Source: Naganishia liquefaciens (lineage: Eukaryota > Basidiomycota > Tremellomycetes > Filobasidiales > Filobasidiaceae). Taken from it: 64,000 nucleotides of DNA. The stretch lies in contig BLZA01000028.1 of the NCBI GenBank assembly GCA_013423385.1, forward strand, positions 186,001 through 250,000, in the 5' to 3' direction. Under the pieces are notes generated by a model, which was not told where the DNA came from, searched no databases, and was given only the letters and a program-made list of their open reading frames with translations. Within the stretch, counting starts at the first letter, position 1; each line of letters starts with the position of its first letter. Below are positions 1-11,385 of the stretch, one piece after another. The position numbers and the translations under genes were made by a program.

Positions 1-527
1 TGACCAGAGCTATTCCCAAAGGGGACCTGACCTCCTAAACTCGCCCTTCTATATGTGAGGGGCAGACAGCTTGTTCTAGTCAAAGCGCGCTTGCCTCTCG
101 CTTCTTGCCACTTTGAATCCGCGAACTGTAGCATCTCATAGGATACACCGCTGATCAGACGATTCAAAGGACGGTTGCCGTGAAAAGGTACAAAGCCGCG
201 CGTAGCCCGGAATTGTTCTCCACGGGTGATATTCTGGCCCATCGGAGCTGCTTTCCACTCCCGGATCGCGATGCTAATCTGGCAAGCCTCTCAGCATGAC
301 GTCTGGCGAGCGTGCTGCAAGCCATTGTCCTTTGGACATCACTCGAGTCGCAATCTGGTGATGGAAAACAGTAATTAACGGAAGCAACCTGAAACACGAT
401 TGATTTTCAGCCTTCACGGAATATCGATTGAACAGGCAGCTGGAGAGGCTGAGAAAATCGGTTTTTAGGCATTGACAATTGTGCGACACACTTATATTAT
501 AGACCAAGAATACAACTTATCGGTTGC
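1..527. other. Left-edge intergenic DNA
   Basis: No reading frame here looks like a real gene. The stretch lies downstream of the PRP38 stop codon and may hold its 3' UTR or the tail of a gene beyond the window edge. I see no RNA gene or repeat. Confidence 0.4.
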
Positions 528-1688
528 TCAACTCAGATCCCTATCCGGTGAAATCGAAGGCGATCTCGATCGATAGCCGTCATCCAACTCCCCCTCCGAC
601 GCATAGGCATCCGACGGGGTGCGCGAAGGAAAGCGAGAGCGGTAAGGCGATGGTGAATGGCGTTTGAGGCGCTGACGATCCGGTGAGCGCGATGGAGATC
701 GTGACGGCGAGCGAGACATGTATCGGGGCGATCGAGATGGAGAACGCGAAGGCGAACGAGATTGGTATCCAGGAGATGGCGAAGTAGAGCGAGCCCGCTT
801 CGGCCGTTGTGGCGACACGGAGTCGCGGTCGTCCTCTCCATTCATGGCCATTTCCTGCAGACGAAGCGTCAGACGCGAATCGGAAGGATATCTTGGATGC
901 CTTACCAATGTGCTCTTTCTCTTCTTCAGGCCTTCGGTATCCTCCAAGACTTCTCGCTTCGTCAAACGAGGCAGAATGACATCACAGACTCTTTCCTGAG
1001 TGAGCAAATCGTCTATGAATTCATCCATATATGTCAAGGTATAGCCAGCTGTGGGGAAATTTTGAGCCACGTCTGACGGAAGTGCTCGAAAGACTTACAG
1101 ACATTCCGCACTCTTAGCTTGCGATAGTCCGATAAGAGCGGTTCCAATGTTTCATACACGTCTATTGATCTGAATGTTAAACGTATATAGAACGCTGTTA
1201 AGGCTCTTAGATATCTGAAGAATAGAGGAGTTGAGTCTCGGCTGCGTGCCGTTCCTCCTCGTCGAGACTCACTTGAATTCTTCCGCCTTTAGATATTCCA
1301 GTAATATAGCCTTTTCTGGCTGCAACACGAGCAGCTTCAACGCCAACGATAAAAATTCTGTTGGTTTCTGATTCCCGCCATAAACACCTCCAATGGAGTT
1401 GAGCTCGATGGCCTTGTCGATAATGCTTTCGGCTGATGGGAAAAGGAGTCTGCGATCAGCGATTGCCTGTCGAGGTATTCATGAATAGACGGGAACTTAC
1501 CCGTCAGGGCAAAGCATTGTTCTTTCCAGTATATCGAATCATATATTCTTGCTCTAATGACTTTCTCAATCAGAAACTGGACTCGATGGGCTTGTGTCAG
1601 CCCGAGATGCGAAAGGGATACAGTTTAAACCCACCTGCGGGTTTCCACCGTGTATAGCCAAGGCTCCCTTCAAAGTTGAGTTCGCCAT
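528..1688 (-). CDS. PRP38: Pre-mRNA-splicing factor Prp38
   Basis: Prp38 is a U4/U6.U5 tri-snRNP-associated factor needed in the nucleus for spliceosome activation. I chose the ATG at 1686-1688: it gives a short leader ending I-H-G-G-N-P-Q. An intron with a GTGGG donor at 1630-1634 follows, then the family signature F-L-I-E-K-V-I-R-A-R-I-Y-D-S-I-Y-W-K-E. Later exons encode the A-I-E-L-N-S-I-G-G-V-Y-G-G-N segment (about 1380-1430), Q-P-E-K-A-I-L-L-E-Y, Y-E-T-L-E-P-L-L-S-D-Y-R-K-L-R, and the D-E-F-I-D-D-L-L-T-Q-E-R-V-C-D segment typical of the end of the domain. The last exon (528-1070) adds an Arg/Ser-Pro-rich tail with repeated S-R-S-P-S-R units, like the RS tail of metazoan PRP38A. The CDS has at least four exons. 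It diverges from the BCL7-like gene across about 340 bp. Confidence 0.9.
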
Positions 1689-2029
1689 TCTCTGGAAGTT
1701 TTATACAAAGGGTTTCAACGATGACGAACGATAGTGCTGGAGGAAGAGTGCAAGTGAGAGCGGTTTGAAAACTCCTGTCTATGCCCACTATAGCCCTGAT
1801 GTTGGCTGAATGAAGGGCATGCTGAACGTGCAATCGACGCGGGAGCCGACATTCACGGTGATCGGCGGGTACGTACATCGCGCAGTACAGCACGCGAGAG
1901 GAGGCATCTTGTTCCTTTGTGTATCATGGCCAAGGGATCTTGCATTCTTTAGGATTTCCAGGACATACGTGGCAACCTCAGAACGGTCGCATCCTTTACG
2001 AAGGCTCAGCACTCCAAAGCGATCTCCAA
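1689..2029. promoter_or_regulatory. Divergent intergenic region, PRP38 / BCL7-like gene
   Basis: About 340 bp between the PRP38 start and the proposed start of the next gene. It should hold both promoters. I see no clear TATA box. Part of it may be 5' exon of the right-hand gene, whose start is uncertain. Confidence 0.35.
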
Positions 2030-3724
2030 ATGGACGCAAACCCGATCACTCCCGCAGTCTCGACGAGGAAGACGAGTGAGTTTATTATTCACCCTTCGCG
2101 ACGACACATCCGGAATGCTCAGACAGTCTCGGACAATCACAGAGAACAGACCGGGATTCAGAAATCAGTTCAACGCAAATACTTCTGCTCCGTACGCCGA
2201 CCCCTGCGTCATGCTGTACTATGCTCTCTAACAACTTTCCAATGTTTCATTCAGGGTATTCAAATGGGAGAAGAGATGGGTAGCGCCGGCGGGATTGCCA
2301 GAAGGCAGTACCTATAAGGTTGGTGATATCTCCGTGATTCTTCTGAGCCACTCTAACGTCATGGAAAAGGTCATAAAATGGGTCAGAACAGCAGAGAAGG
2401 TAGGTGTATTTCGACTTTTAGTTCCCCGATCCCTCTCAATGACTTGAACTTTCAGGCGAGATTCCCATCAATATTGGTCGACAGTAACGGTATGGATGAC
2501 GTAGAGGACGTGGATATGGATGGAGAAGACCGCGAGGGCGAGGGCGATGAGCAAGACGACGAGGAGATAACCAAGGGAGGGGACGAGCATGCGCCGATAG
2601 ACATTTCGATGGACCAAGACACTTCGCAAATCCCCATACCGTCCCCGACAATTGAAGAGACTACGTCATCATCGGCGAATCAAGATAACAGCGGTCAGCC
2701 GAAAGCAGAACAGGCAGTCGGCCAAAGCGAAGACACTGCGCAGCCGTCTCAGGATACCATAACAGCGCCTGCACTCGAGCCGAGCAGTAAAGACGCGGCA
2801 GAAGACGTTTCGATGGCCAACATTAGTCAATCAGAACAGCCAACATCCCTAGTTGCGACAGTCTCTGACTCGAGCGAAAACGTCGCCGCGCCCGAAATCC
2901 CGTCAGAAATGCCATCATCTACAGCCTCTGCTACAGAAGACATTAAGGTACCTGATGTGGACGCGGGACCCTCGGCCGAAGCACGCGCATCAGGCGAACC
3001 CATTGCGCCCATGGACGTGCAAGTTGTTCAGCCATTGGAGCGACCGGAAGATGCGACGGATGCGCTGGCTTTGCCCGTTGCGAGCGCGATTCCTTTGCCC
3101 ACGCCGGTCACAATGGAGAGCTCGGCTCAGGTGTCTGACGCGGCGCGTCCAAGAGAGGTTTCACCTGCATCGGCTGCAGAACCGCAAGCCGCTTCTGACA
3201 TTCCTGCAGAGGTGGAGGAATCGACGACGGCGGTCGAGAATGTTCCTCAAGCCGATCTGAAGCGCTCGCTGACGCCGTCACCCAGTCGTGAACGGATTCA
3301 GGAATTCAAGGAACACGAAGCTGCGATCGAACCAGCACCGGTCGTTGCCGGAAATTTGCCATCACCGTCGCCGCAACTGCCGAGCACCACTGAGCCATCC
3401 GTGGCCCCGAGCAACGCCGTGGAGGGAGCCGTTGCGGGATCGCACGTCGCAGATGTCCAGCTGGGGGGTGGAGCGGCGGGTGCCGATGCTGGCGAGGTTG
3501 CGTTGGAGTCCGTATCGCGGGAGCCGCCGGCTCCGATGGCAGAAGAGGTCACGATGGAGGGGGAGACAGATGCGGGCAAGAGTCTGGGCGAGGGGGATCC
3601 TGTAGGCGTGAATGTTCAAGAAGAGTTTGGGGATGAAGATGTCCGTCGGGCGGAAGAGGCGCCTGCTGGAGAGGAGGGCGCGACGACGACGACGACGAAA
3701 GATCAGACGGACAAGGCTGAATGA
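2030..3724 (+). CDS. Acidic protein with BCL7-like N-terminal motif
   Basis: Short exons at 2255-2400 join to read V-F-K-W-E-K-R-W-V-A-P-A-G, then S-T-Y-K, then V-I-K-W-V-R-T-A-E-K. This resembles the conserved head of BCL7 proteins (V-R-K-W-E-K-K-W-V ... I-F-K-W-V-P-V), which are SWI/SNF (BAF) subunits in animals. An intron of about 58 nt (GTAGGT..TTTCAG) leads into one large exon that runs to the stop. That exon encodes some 420 residues of low complexity: an Asp/Glu-rich block (D-D-V-E-D-V-D-M-D-G-E-D) and then long Ala/Pro/Glu/Ser stretches with no recognisable fold. The 5' end is not settled. The ATG at 2030 gives a plausible first exon with a GTGAGT donor, but I could not fix the frame between it and the K-W-E-K exon. 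A nuclear chromatin role is inference from the motif. Confidence 0.5.
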
Positions 3725-3841
3725 GCGGCGCCGTGCGGCGCCGGATGCATGCACTGCAATGTACAAGAAGTGGAGCAATGTTGTGACAATGTAAGACCGG
3801 GTTAGTAGTAAGGCGCTCATCCGCGCGCCCGTCTGCGCGAG

Positions 3842-3869
3842 TTGCGATTTGCGATTTGCGATTTGCGAT
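3842..3869. repeat. 7-bp tandem repeat (about 4 x TTGCGAT)
   Basis: Four consecutive copies of a TTGCGAT unit, directly downstream of the BCL7-like gene and upstream of the gamma-glutamyltransferase gene. It may be a promoter element or just a short tandem expansion. Confidence 0.8.
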
Positions 3870-3952
3870 GTGGCTTGCGGATGCAAACGTGACGTCGCCG
3901 GCGAGATGTCTCGCTGTACATGCTAGTATCATGAGGATAATCTTTCGATTGA

Positions 3953-6907
3953 TTGATAAGGCAGCGTCCCATTCCTTGCATCACTTACCTTCCCCCCTCC
4001 CAGCTCGAGCCAGGCTCGACTCACGCCTTGCCCAGCATTCCGGTCCTACGCCGCAATCCATCGACCAATACCCCTACCGATACCCCGGCGTCCACGCCAC
4101 ATCTCCTCGGCTCTGTACCTCGCAAGCCGTACACGCATCACCACCATCACCAACCCCACCATTCTCATCACCCCAAGCCGAAGCGATCTTATGCCAATCT
4201 GACGGAGGACACGCACATATCCGCGACGAGAGGGACCAACGAGTTTGAAATGATGCGGTCCAACTCGTACAGTAACAAGAATGGAAGTCAATATTCGGGT
4301 GGTGCAGGAGGGGCAACGGAAGATGAACGAGATCGGCTCCTAGCTCCGGGAGAGCATCGGAGCGGCATGGGAGGCGGCAGCGGGTCAGACCTAGAAATCG
4401 CCAATGATCACCGCAAACATAGAAAGGGCAAGCACAATCGACGCAATTCGAATGGATTGCTTGGAGGCGGCGATGGCCGATCCAAGAAGCCGGCACATGC
4501 AGGCAAGGAACGAACGCTCTGCCTCGTCGCCACGACCCTGTTCATTTTGGTGACGTTTGCGCTTCTCATCGCAACACGGGCTATCCCGAATCCGCTTAGC
4601 CGCGGATCTGGCGGTATCGACCCTACGGATCCCAACGATCCGCATCAAAATCCCTCGGGCGGCAGGGGCGGACCTCATGTCGTCGTCCCGATCGGAGGGC
4701 CGCAGTTGCCGCCGCCGACGGATTTGCCGAGGAATGATGCTTACCTCGTGCGGGCGGAAAAGGGCGCCGTAGCGAGTGAGGATGTCGATTGCTCCAAGAT
4801 GGGCGTCGAGGTGTTGAGGGAAGGCGGAAATGCTGTTGTGAGTGCACTGTTCACTACGTCGCGTCCGAGCCCATTAAACACCCATTCCAGGATGCCGCTA
4901 TCTCGACTTGCATCTGCATCGGTGTGCTCAACTCTTTCTCGTCCGGTATCGGCGGTGGGGGATTCATGATGATCCGTGTACCAGAAGAATCCAACTTCAC
5001 TGTCTCGAGCGAGGATGGCACAGAAGCATGGTCCGTCAATCCGAACTTAATTGCACAGCGAAGTTCGACATCCAAATCCATCCTCAAAGCCATCGACTTC
5101 CGTGAAACATCGCCAGCGGCATCCCACAAGGATATGTATATCCCCATTCCCGGATCAAGTCAAGTCGGCGGGCTTGCTGTCGGGGTTCCCGGCGAACTCA
5201 AAGGCTTATGGACGGCCTACGAGCAGTTTGGTAGCGGTAGAGTCAGCTGGGAACGTCTGTTGCAGCCCAGTGTCGAGCTAAGCAAGGGTTGGAGAGTGTC
5301 TCGAGAATTGGCTAGGAGGTTTAGGATCTTTGGAGGTAAGTTTACGATTCCTCTACAAGCGTAGTGTCTAACAATCGAATGCTAGCTTTCATGGAAGAAA
5401 AGGCTGAATGGGCAGATGTGTTTCGACCGCGTGGTGCAATGCTCGTCGAAGGGGACTGGGTTCGGAGGACAAACTATTCCAGCACGCTGGAGTACATTGC
5501 ACGAAACGGTATCGATTCCTTTTACGGACGCGGCGACAACCCCTGGATTGCGAGATCCATGGTTGATGCGATCAACAAAGAAGGTGGTGTCCTCAGCATG
5601 GAGGATCTCCAGGGCTATCAGGTAGAAGTCTATGACCCTGTCAAGTCTACTTATCACGGCAACACCGTCTACACAACTGACGCTCCAAGCTGCGGTATGT
5701 TCCACGGTAAAGAGTGCATGCTATTACTAACTGGTCTTGTCTAGGACCGATCATGTTGGGAATGCTCAACGTGCTGGAGCACTACAACTTCTCCACCTCG
5801 GATGGCAAGCTGACCAACAAGACTCGGACCGCATTAAATCAGCACCGTGTCGTGGAAGCGATGAAGTACGGGTTCGCCGCACGAACTGAGATCGGTGACA
5901 TTCGCGACGACGATGACGCCCGAGCTCGGCGTCAAAGGATCGACTACTTTGCGTCAAAGGCGTGGGCGAACGAGGTTTACAACAATATCACCGATGTGAG
6001 TCTCTGTTCGAGGTCCGGGTCATCCGCTGATCGCATCGTTCTGCAGGATACAACTCACAAGGCATCCCACTACCATCCCGTATTCGACGTGCCGGTAGAT
6101 TCCGGAACTACCCATATGTCCGTTGTCGACAAGTGGGGTGGTGCTTGTTCCTTGACATCAACGTAAGCACTTTCTTTTTCGCACGAGCTATTCAAGTCTC
6201 ATTCGTTGTCAGCGTGAACCTCATCTTTGGTTCGCGAGTCATGGACCCGGTTACTGGCATCATTATGAACGATGAACAAGACGACTTTTCGACTCCTGGC
6301 AAGATCAATGCCTTTGGACTCGCACCTTCCCCTTACAACTACCCGGAACCAGGCAAGCGTCCCTTGTCTTCAACGGCGGCCGCCATTGTCGAGCGTCCAG
6401 ACGGTTCGCTTTATACAGCCCTTGGAGGATCAGGCGGGAGTCGAATCTTTGGTGCAGTGGCGCAAGTGCTCCTCAATCTAGAATGGGGAATGGATGTGTC
6501 GGCCGCCATCGAAGCTCCGCGTCTACACGACCAGCTTTATCCCGCATTGGTCACGGTAGAGACAGGTCGGTGGCGCTGCTCGACTTGAATCTTTTTGCTT
6601 GCTCACCGTCCGTTTCCAGGTTACGACAAGGAGTTTGCCGATGTATTGCGCGAGAAGAATCACAATGTCACCTACTTTGATATCAACCTCGTTAGTCTCT
6701 GTATCCATACGAAACGCCATCAACTAACACTTCTCGAAAATGAATTGTCTCACAGGGCGTAGCCGAAGGTAAGCCTTTTCGCCTTTCCCCAAATCAAGCA
6801 CAGCTTCTGATTCCTTTTCCACAGTTCAAGCCGTTCTACTAGACGAAAAGGGAGTCGTGTGGGCTGCGAGCGACTCACGGAAGAACGGTCGAGCATGGGG
6901 ATACTGA
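3953..6907 (+). CDS. Gamma-glutamyltransferase (type II membrane form)
   Basis: The enzyme cleaves the gamma-glutamyl bond of glutathione and transfers glutamate to water or an acceptor. It belongs to the N-terminal nucleophile hydrolases and matures by self-cleavage into two subunits. The N-terminal region is long, polar and His-rich. A single membrane anchor (C-L-V-A-T-T-L-F-I-L-V-T-F-A-L-L-I-A) follows at about 4518-4575, so the catalytic part lies in the vacuole or outside. Catalytic landmarks: L-R-E-G-G-N-A-V, S-F-S-S-G-I-G-G-G-G-F-M, the D-S-G-T-T-H-M-S-V-V-D block with the processing and nucleophile threonine, P-L-S-S-T-A-A-A-I-V, and G-G-S-G-G-S-R-I-F. The CDS has about eight exons and ends R-A-W-G-Y. 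The start is uncertain: the ATG at 3953 gives the longest frame, while one at 4250 (M-M-R-S-N-S) would still keep the membrane segment. Yeast counterpart: ECM38. Confidence 0.88.
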
Positions 6908-6979
6908 AGTTCAGGTCTAGACATCTTTGCTATTGGCAAGGATGTATGTTATTTGCATATGGCATGGTTCTCGATATTG

Positions 6980-9900
6980 TCACATAAAGCCCAGTCCTCG
7001 AAGAGGAGGTTCTCTGCTAAGCCTTTTCATGCCAAATGTTGAGACGCCCGGTTCATGATTCACCTCTAGTCCCGAAAGGGGATCGAGTTCTACCTCTGAC
7101 CCAGTATTAGGGTTGTGTGGCTGGTCTATACTATCCAGGACAGTCTCAGTCGAGGAGATGGTGACAATGGGGTCGATTGAGCGAGGTTGGTATTGCGTTT
7201 GATCGACAGGGCGCAAATTCTCTTCTCCGCCACCTAGTGTGTGACAGAGCTCTGTCGCGTTGAAGCGCTTGGACTGTTCCGCAAGCGCCTCCTGATTCAA
7301 CGCTTTGGGTGCTTGTGTAGTGCTGCCAACATGACCAATCAGCGATGCGGAGGAATGGAGTGTCGGGGTCCATCCTGCCGAATCTTTTTCCTTCGGAGTT
7401 TGTTGTGAGGCAGCTTTGGCTGAATTGTCGGAGGTTGCGTTCGAGGCGCCGACAAGCTTTACTGGTGGTAGGTGTACGTTGTCACCTGCCTCGAGCGGAT
7501 CGTTCGAAGACGATGTGGATGAGACGGAGGGAGTTGTCGCTAATTCCTGTGACCATGCCCAATCTTTCAAGTCAGATGTCGTCGTGTTCGCTCCATCGAT
7601 GAGTGTTCGTTGCAGCCTTCTCAAGCCTTGCCGAGCGACCTCTGCCCGCGAGTCTGTATTCGTGCTTCGCAATTCTTCAAGCGCACCGAGCCAATTATGC
7701 ATCGTTTTTCCCATGCCCACCATGGCCAAGCGCAACTCGGCAATTTCTCGCTCGGCGTCGAGCAGCGTCCGCGGTGGCATATGCGGCGACGGCACGTGAG
7801 AAGATAAGCTTTCGAGGTTCGGGAATTGCGTCATGGCTCTTGGGGTTGAGCTGCTCTCCGGAGTAAAGCTCCGGAATGGGAAGTTGCTTGACGTCGATGT
7901 CGCCGGCAGTTCGGGTAGATTTTTCTGCAGAAACAGCGTTACTTTGAAGATTTCTAAGTCGTCATGGTGGACTAACCCTGAATTCGGATATGGTAGAGAC
8001 CGTCGATAGCAAAGCTTTATCGATACCTGTCGATTCGCCAAAGTTAAGCACAAAAGCAGGACCATTGAGCTGCACTGACCCGATGCTTGCGCTCTATCGA
8101 TCAAGCCCCTGGTAAAGCTCTCGAAGCCATAGGTCTTGGCGGGAGACGATGTCCCAATCATTCCACTTTTAGGCAGAATCGACGGTGTCCGCTTGCCACG
8201 GTGGGTACTTGACGCCGAGGAGGTGGCTGTATTGTTTAGGCTGTCTTGATGTAATGGTTGAATGCCAAGCACGTGATGGTTCTCCAGTGCGACTGCTGCA
8301 CCTGTCGCGGCTGATGGTGAGTGGAGAATTTGCAAGGCCTGCCTAAGTATGAGAGATGTGTCGAGGGGTAGATCGATGGATCCAGCAGGATACCTTAGTA
8401 ATAAGCTGAGAATGGACCCATAGTCTTCAGGAATTACTGTACGGACTATCAGTCTAACCGAAGCGAAGCGCTTACATGTGGCTTACTCAATTGACGAATC
8501 CTGAGCAGCAAGGCTACACAGATACTTTCGATCAGGTTGTCCATCTGAACTCGCATCGCGAAAAGTCCATCCCATAAACGAATTGCCGATGAGAAGGGTA
8601 GTTCACGGGTAAACATCAGCCTGATCCACCGTCTACAAGACCAACGTTATACCAGCAGCGGGAATAAGCGCGTCCGGGAATCTCTGCCGTGTCAGAAGCG
8701 CTTACATTCCCCAAATCTGGCCCTCTATCGCCACGTCGTCGAGTCGCTTTGCCAAAACTGGATCCACGCGCGACAGTAAGACTCCTTGCAGATGTTCACT
8801 CATCTCGATAATTCTTCCTTTCACCGGCTATTTCAAGAATGAGCAACCAAGTCATCCATGTAACTTCGTATGCGGCTCACCTTGGTATACTGCCTTCTGC
8901 TTTGCGCGAGACTTCCCTCGACGGTTTCCCTTCGCCATTCGTACCAGTGTCGAGCGTGCTGCATCAATACGGCGAACAATTGCCACGCGTCATGCTCAAG
9001 GTATCGCCTGTCCAGTACCATAAACATGGCGTCTTCCATCTTGGCACCGGATGGTGAGTGCCGGCCATCGTCGAACGAGTCAAGCAAGGGGGACATCGGG
9101 AGGCTAAGATGCGAGTTTCCAGGTATTGGAACCGATTGCGGGTCTCTTTCCAGCGAATCTCGGTCGCAGACCAAAAGGATTACCGCAAGAAGCTCGTGCA
9201 TTCCTTGCCGATATCCGATGTCGGGGTTTTCAACTGCCCAGATGAACAAGATTGTCTTGAGAATCGTACGCAAATAAGGATCGGCAAAATATGGAATATC
9301 CGGAAAGCTGCAAGTTCGTCAGTTTGACTTTGACCATCTGCTGAGGAGTCGTTTAGGGCTCACGTTCTTTCCACATCCTTTTCTATGGTAGCGCGTAGCT
9401 CGCATTGCTGAAACCAAATCTGCCATGGGTTCTATGTAAAGTCCCACGAATTACTTCACAGCTACTCACTAGGAGAACGAATAACTCACCGATTCCCCTA
9501 GGTTCAACGGGTCCCACTTGCCACTTGATGTCGAGCTAGCTGAGCCTGCTTCTCCGACGACCTCGGGATCGGCATCCGGCTTCGTACAATCGGTTGCCCA
9601 TCGACCGTCTGGGCTGATGAGCCATTTTCGACGCACTTTGTCGTAAAAATCTCTGCGATCCTGCAAAGACTCTCTCAGAGCAGCTCGAGGAGCCGTAGAC
9701 AAAACTTGGTGGAGGTTTAGAGTACCGAGATAGATTCGCCAAAAAACGGAGCGCAAGGTGATTCCTCCCAATTCGTCTTCCGGTTGTCCAAGTCCCGGTT
9801 TTGAGGTTGCTTGTTCTTGCAGATCTTGCAGTGTGAGGTCCGGATGGCTGAATACGGTCATGTACTTGTCCCTGAGAAATGAAGAGGAAGGTGAGTATCT

Positions 9901-10067
9901 TCAGTAAATACCATTACACAGCCATACCTGAGCTCGTTCGGTAACGGCCGGCTGATATGCACATCCCTGGCATGTCGCTCGGCGGACTGAGATTCCGCCA
10001 TCGACATACTGTTGCAAGAGCCGTCACTTTGGCGAACCACGGGCTTGTTGGCGTAACCAAGATGCAA
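6980..10067 (-). CDS. TBC-domain Rab GTPase-activating protein, TBC1D5-like
   Basis: TBC proteins speed GTP hydrolysis by Rab GTPases. TBC1D5 acts on Rab7 in retromer and autophagy traffic. The 5' exon (ending at about 9926) joins in frame as L-P-N-E-L-R-D-K-Y-M-T-V-F. Then come L-R-S-V-F-W-R-I-Y-L-G, which places the IxxDxxR-side helix, and N-P-D-I-G-Y-R-Q-G-M-H-E-L-L-A, the YxQGM catalytic-glutamine motif. Next are Y-L-E-H-D-A-W-Q-L-F and, near 8640-8740, Q-I-W-G-M-R-W-I-R-L-M-F-T-R-E, which match TBC1D5 (Y-L-E-H-D-A-Y, Q-I-Y-G-I-R-W-V-R-L-L-F). The long 3' exon (6980-7930) encodes a Ser/Thr-rich tail with one predicted helical stretch and no known domain. The ATG at 10067 is a choice, not a certainty; an upstream exon is possible. 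The stop lies only about 70 bp from that of the gamma-glutamyltransferase (convergent). Confidence 0.8.
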
Positions 10068-10137
10068 TGCTCTTTGGTGTGTAAAGAGTGGACGGTATGT
10101 GACAGAATGCGCGCAACAAGAACAGTTGCGAACCGAG

Positions 10138-10156
10138 GATGATGATGATGATGATG
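10138..10156. repeat. (GAT)n microsatellite
   Basis: Six GAT units in a row, just upstream of the proposed start of the TBC gene, so probably in its 5' leader or promoter. Confidence 0.85.
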
Positions 10157-10526
10157 AATGCGAGACTCGCCCGCGGATGCAGATTTCGCGGAGAAGCGGG
10201 GCATCTCGAGTTTTTGCACTCGGTCAGTCCTATGGTCAAGTCGACATCGATGATACCGCGCCGGGGGCTTCTGCTCAAGCATGGCCTTGTTCGCATCATC
10301 CTGCGCATCAACATGACTGATCTACCAGCGGACCGCAGCAACGCTATCACGAGCGCCCAGACGTCCCCCAAGACCCTTTTCAGCAAGCCACTCCCGGGAA
10401 AGGAGATTGCCGATGTTTCGGTCAACGTTCCTCCGGAAATGCGGGACCCAACTGGTATATTAAACATCGGTTCTCGGCGCGTCCCGTAATGTCGAGTAAA
10501 AGCTCTTCAGAAGAACACTCTCGACT

Positions 10527-11385
10527 ATGTCTGTCGATCTGCATTCCCTGCCTGAAGGATCTCGTCCCGGCAATGCTATCCGGAACAATGGTCCCGATGA
10601 TCTCGCTTTGCAGAGGTTCAAGTTGAGAGAGCTGGCGGAAGGATGGCCCATGTATCGGTGAGTTCGAGGGCTTCAGCTGCGACATCTGCTGAGCATAATG
10701 TCGTACAGAGACGCACGGGAGTGGGAGAATTTCCAGAGCCTGTTTGACAAAGAAGCTTTCGTGTACACCACGTGGGTCAAAGGCATTAGTTAGCGCTTGA
10801 CCAGGACGTTTACCAATTTCTCGACAGCTGGACCGGTCGGACTCCCATCTCAGCCTTCATAACAGCATCGCAGAAGGGGATGGACAACGGTGCTTTCATC
10901 ATGCACCGGATTCATGGTAGCTCCGTCGATATCACGCCGGATGGATCCCGAGCGGTCGTCAAGATGAAGGCGAGCATCACGCAACGATTCTCGCTGCCGC
11001 CAGAAGGGTGAGAGATGCGCGTCGGGTGCTGTACATGTGGAACTCAACGATCTTGCGCAGTTTTGAAGCAGATGCCGAATCAGACTGTCGTTTTTGCATG
11101 TTTTTCCATCGCAACGCCTCGACCAATAGCGAGTGGAAGGTGAAATACGTTCGACATTTCTACGACAAGGACAAGTTGATCCCCGTTGATCCGCGCAAGA
11201 TCCCTAGTATCGATGATGCTCTGCTCGACAGCTTCCCCGTTGGATATCGGTACCTCGCTTATTGCCAGCAGACGGTAATGGGCGTCAAAGTCAAGACGGA
11301 TATGCCCGGACATCGGGGCGAAGAGCATGATCGCTTGCTATGGCAGTGTAAACAGTGGCTTGATGGCGAAGATGTGGAGATCTAG
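10527..11385 (+). CDS. SnoaL-like / NTF2-fold protein
   Basis: Four exons joined by short introns of about 50-60 nt: after M-Y-R near 10657, after V-Y-T-T near 10770, and at a GTGAGA donor near 11010. Together they give a protein of roughly 230 residues. It resembles fungal SnoaL-like proteins of the cone-shaped NTF2 fold. The [15 protein letters not shown] head is typical, as are a T-T-W-T-G-R-T-P segment, an I-H-G-S-S-V-D-I strand and C-R-F-C-M-F-F-H, and the [10 protein letters not shown] segment near the end supports the match. Related proteins include isomerases, hydratases and pathway enzymes of unknown substrate, so I assign no reaction. There is no signal peptide. The chosen ATG is the first in frame and leads straight into the conserved head. 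The gene is divergent from the TBC gene. Confidence 0.7.

Noticed and set aside
2378-2460. ATG at 2378 as start of the acidic protein
   Set aside because: That frame runs through an intron. The proper frame at this place reads V-I-K-W-V-R-T-A-E-K and splices into the large exon.
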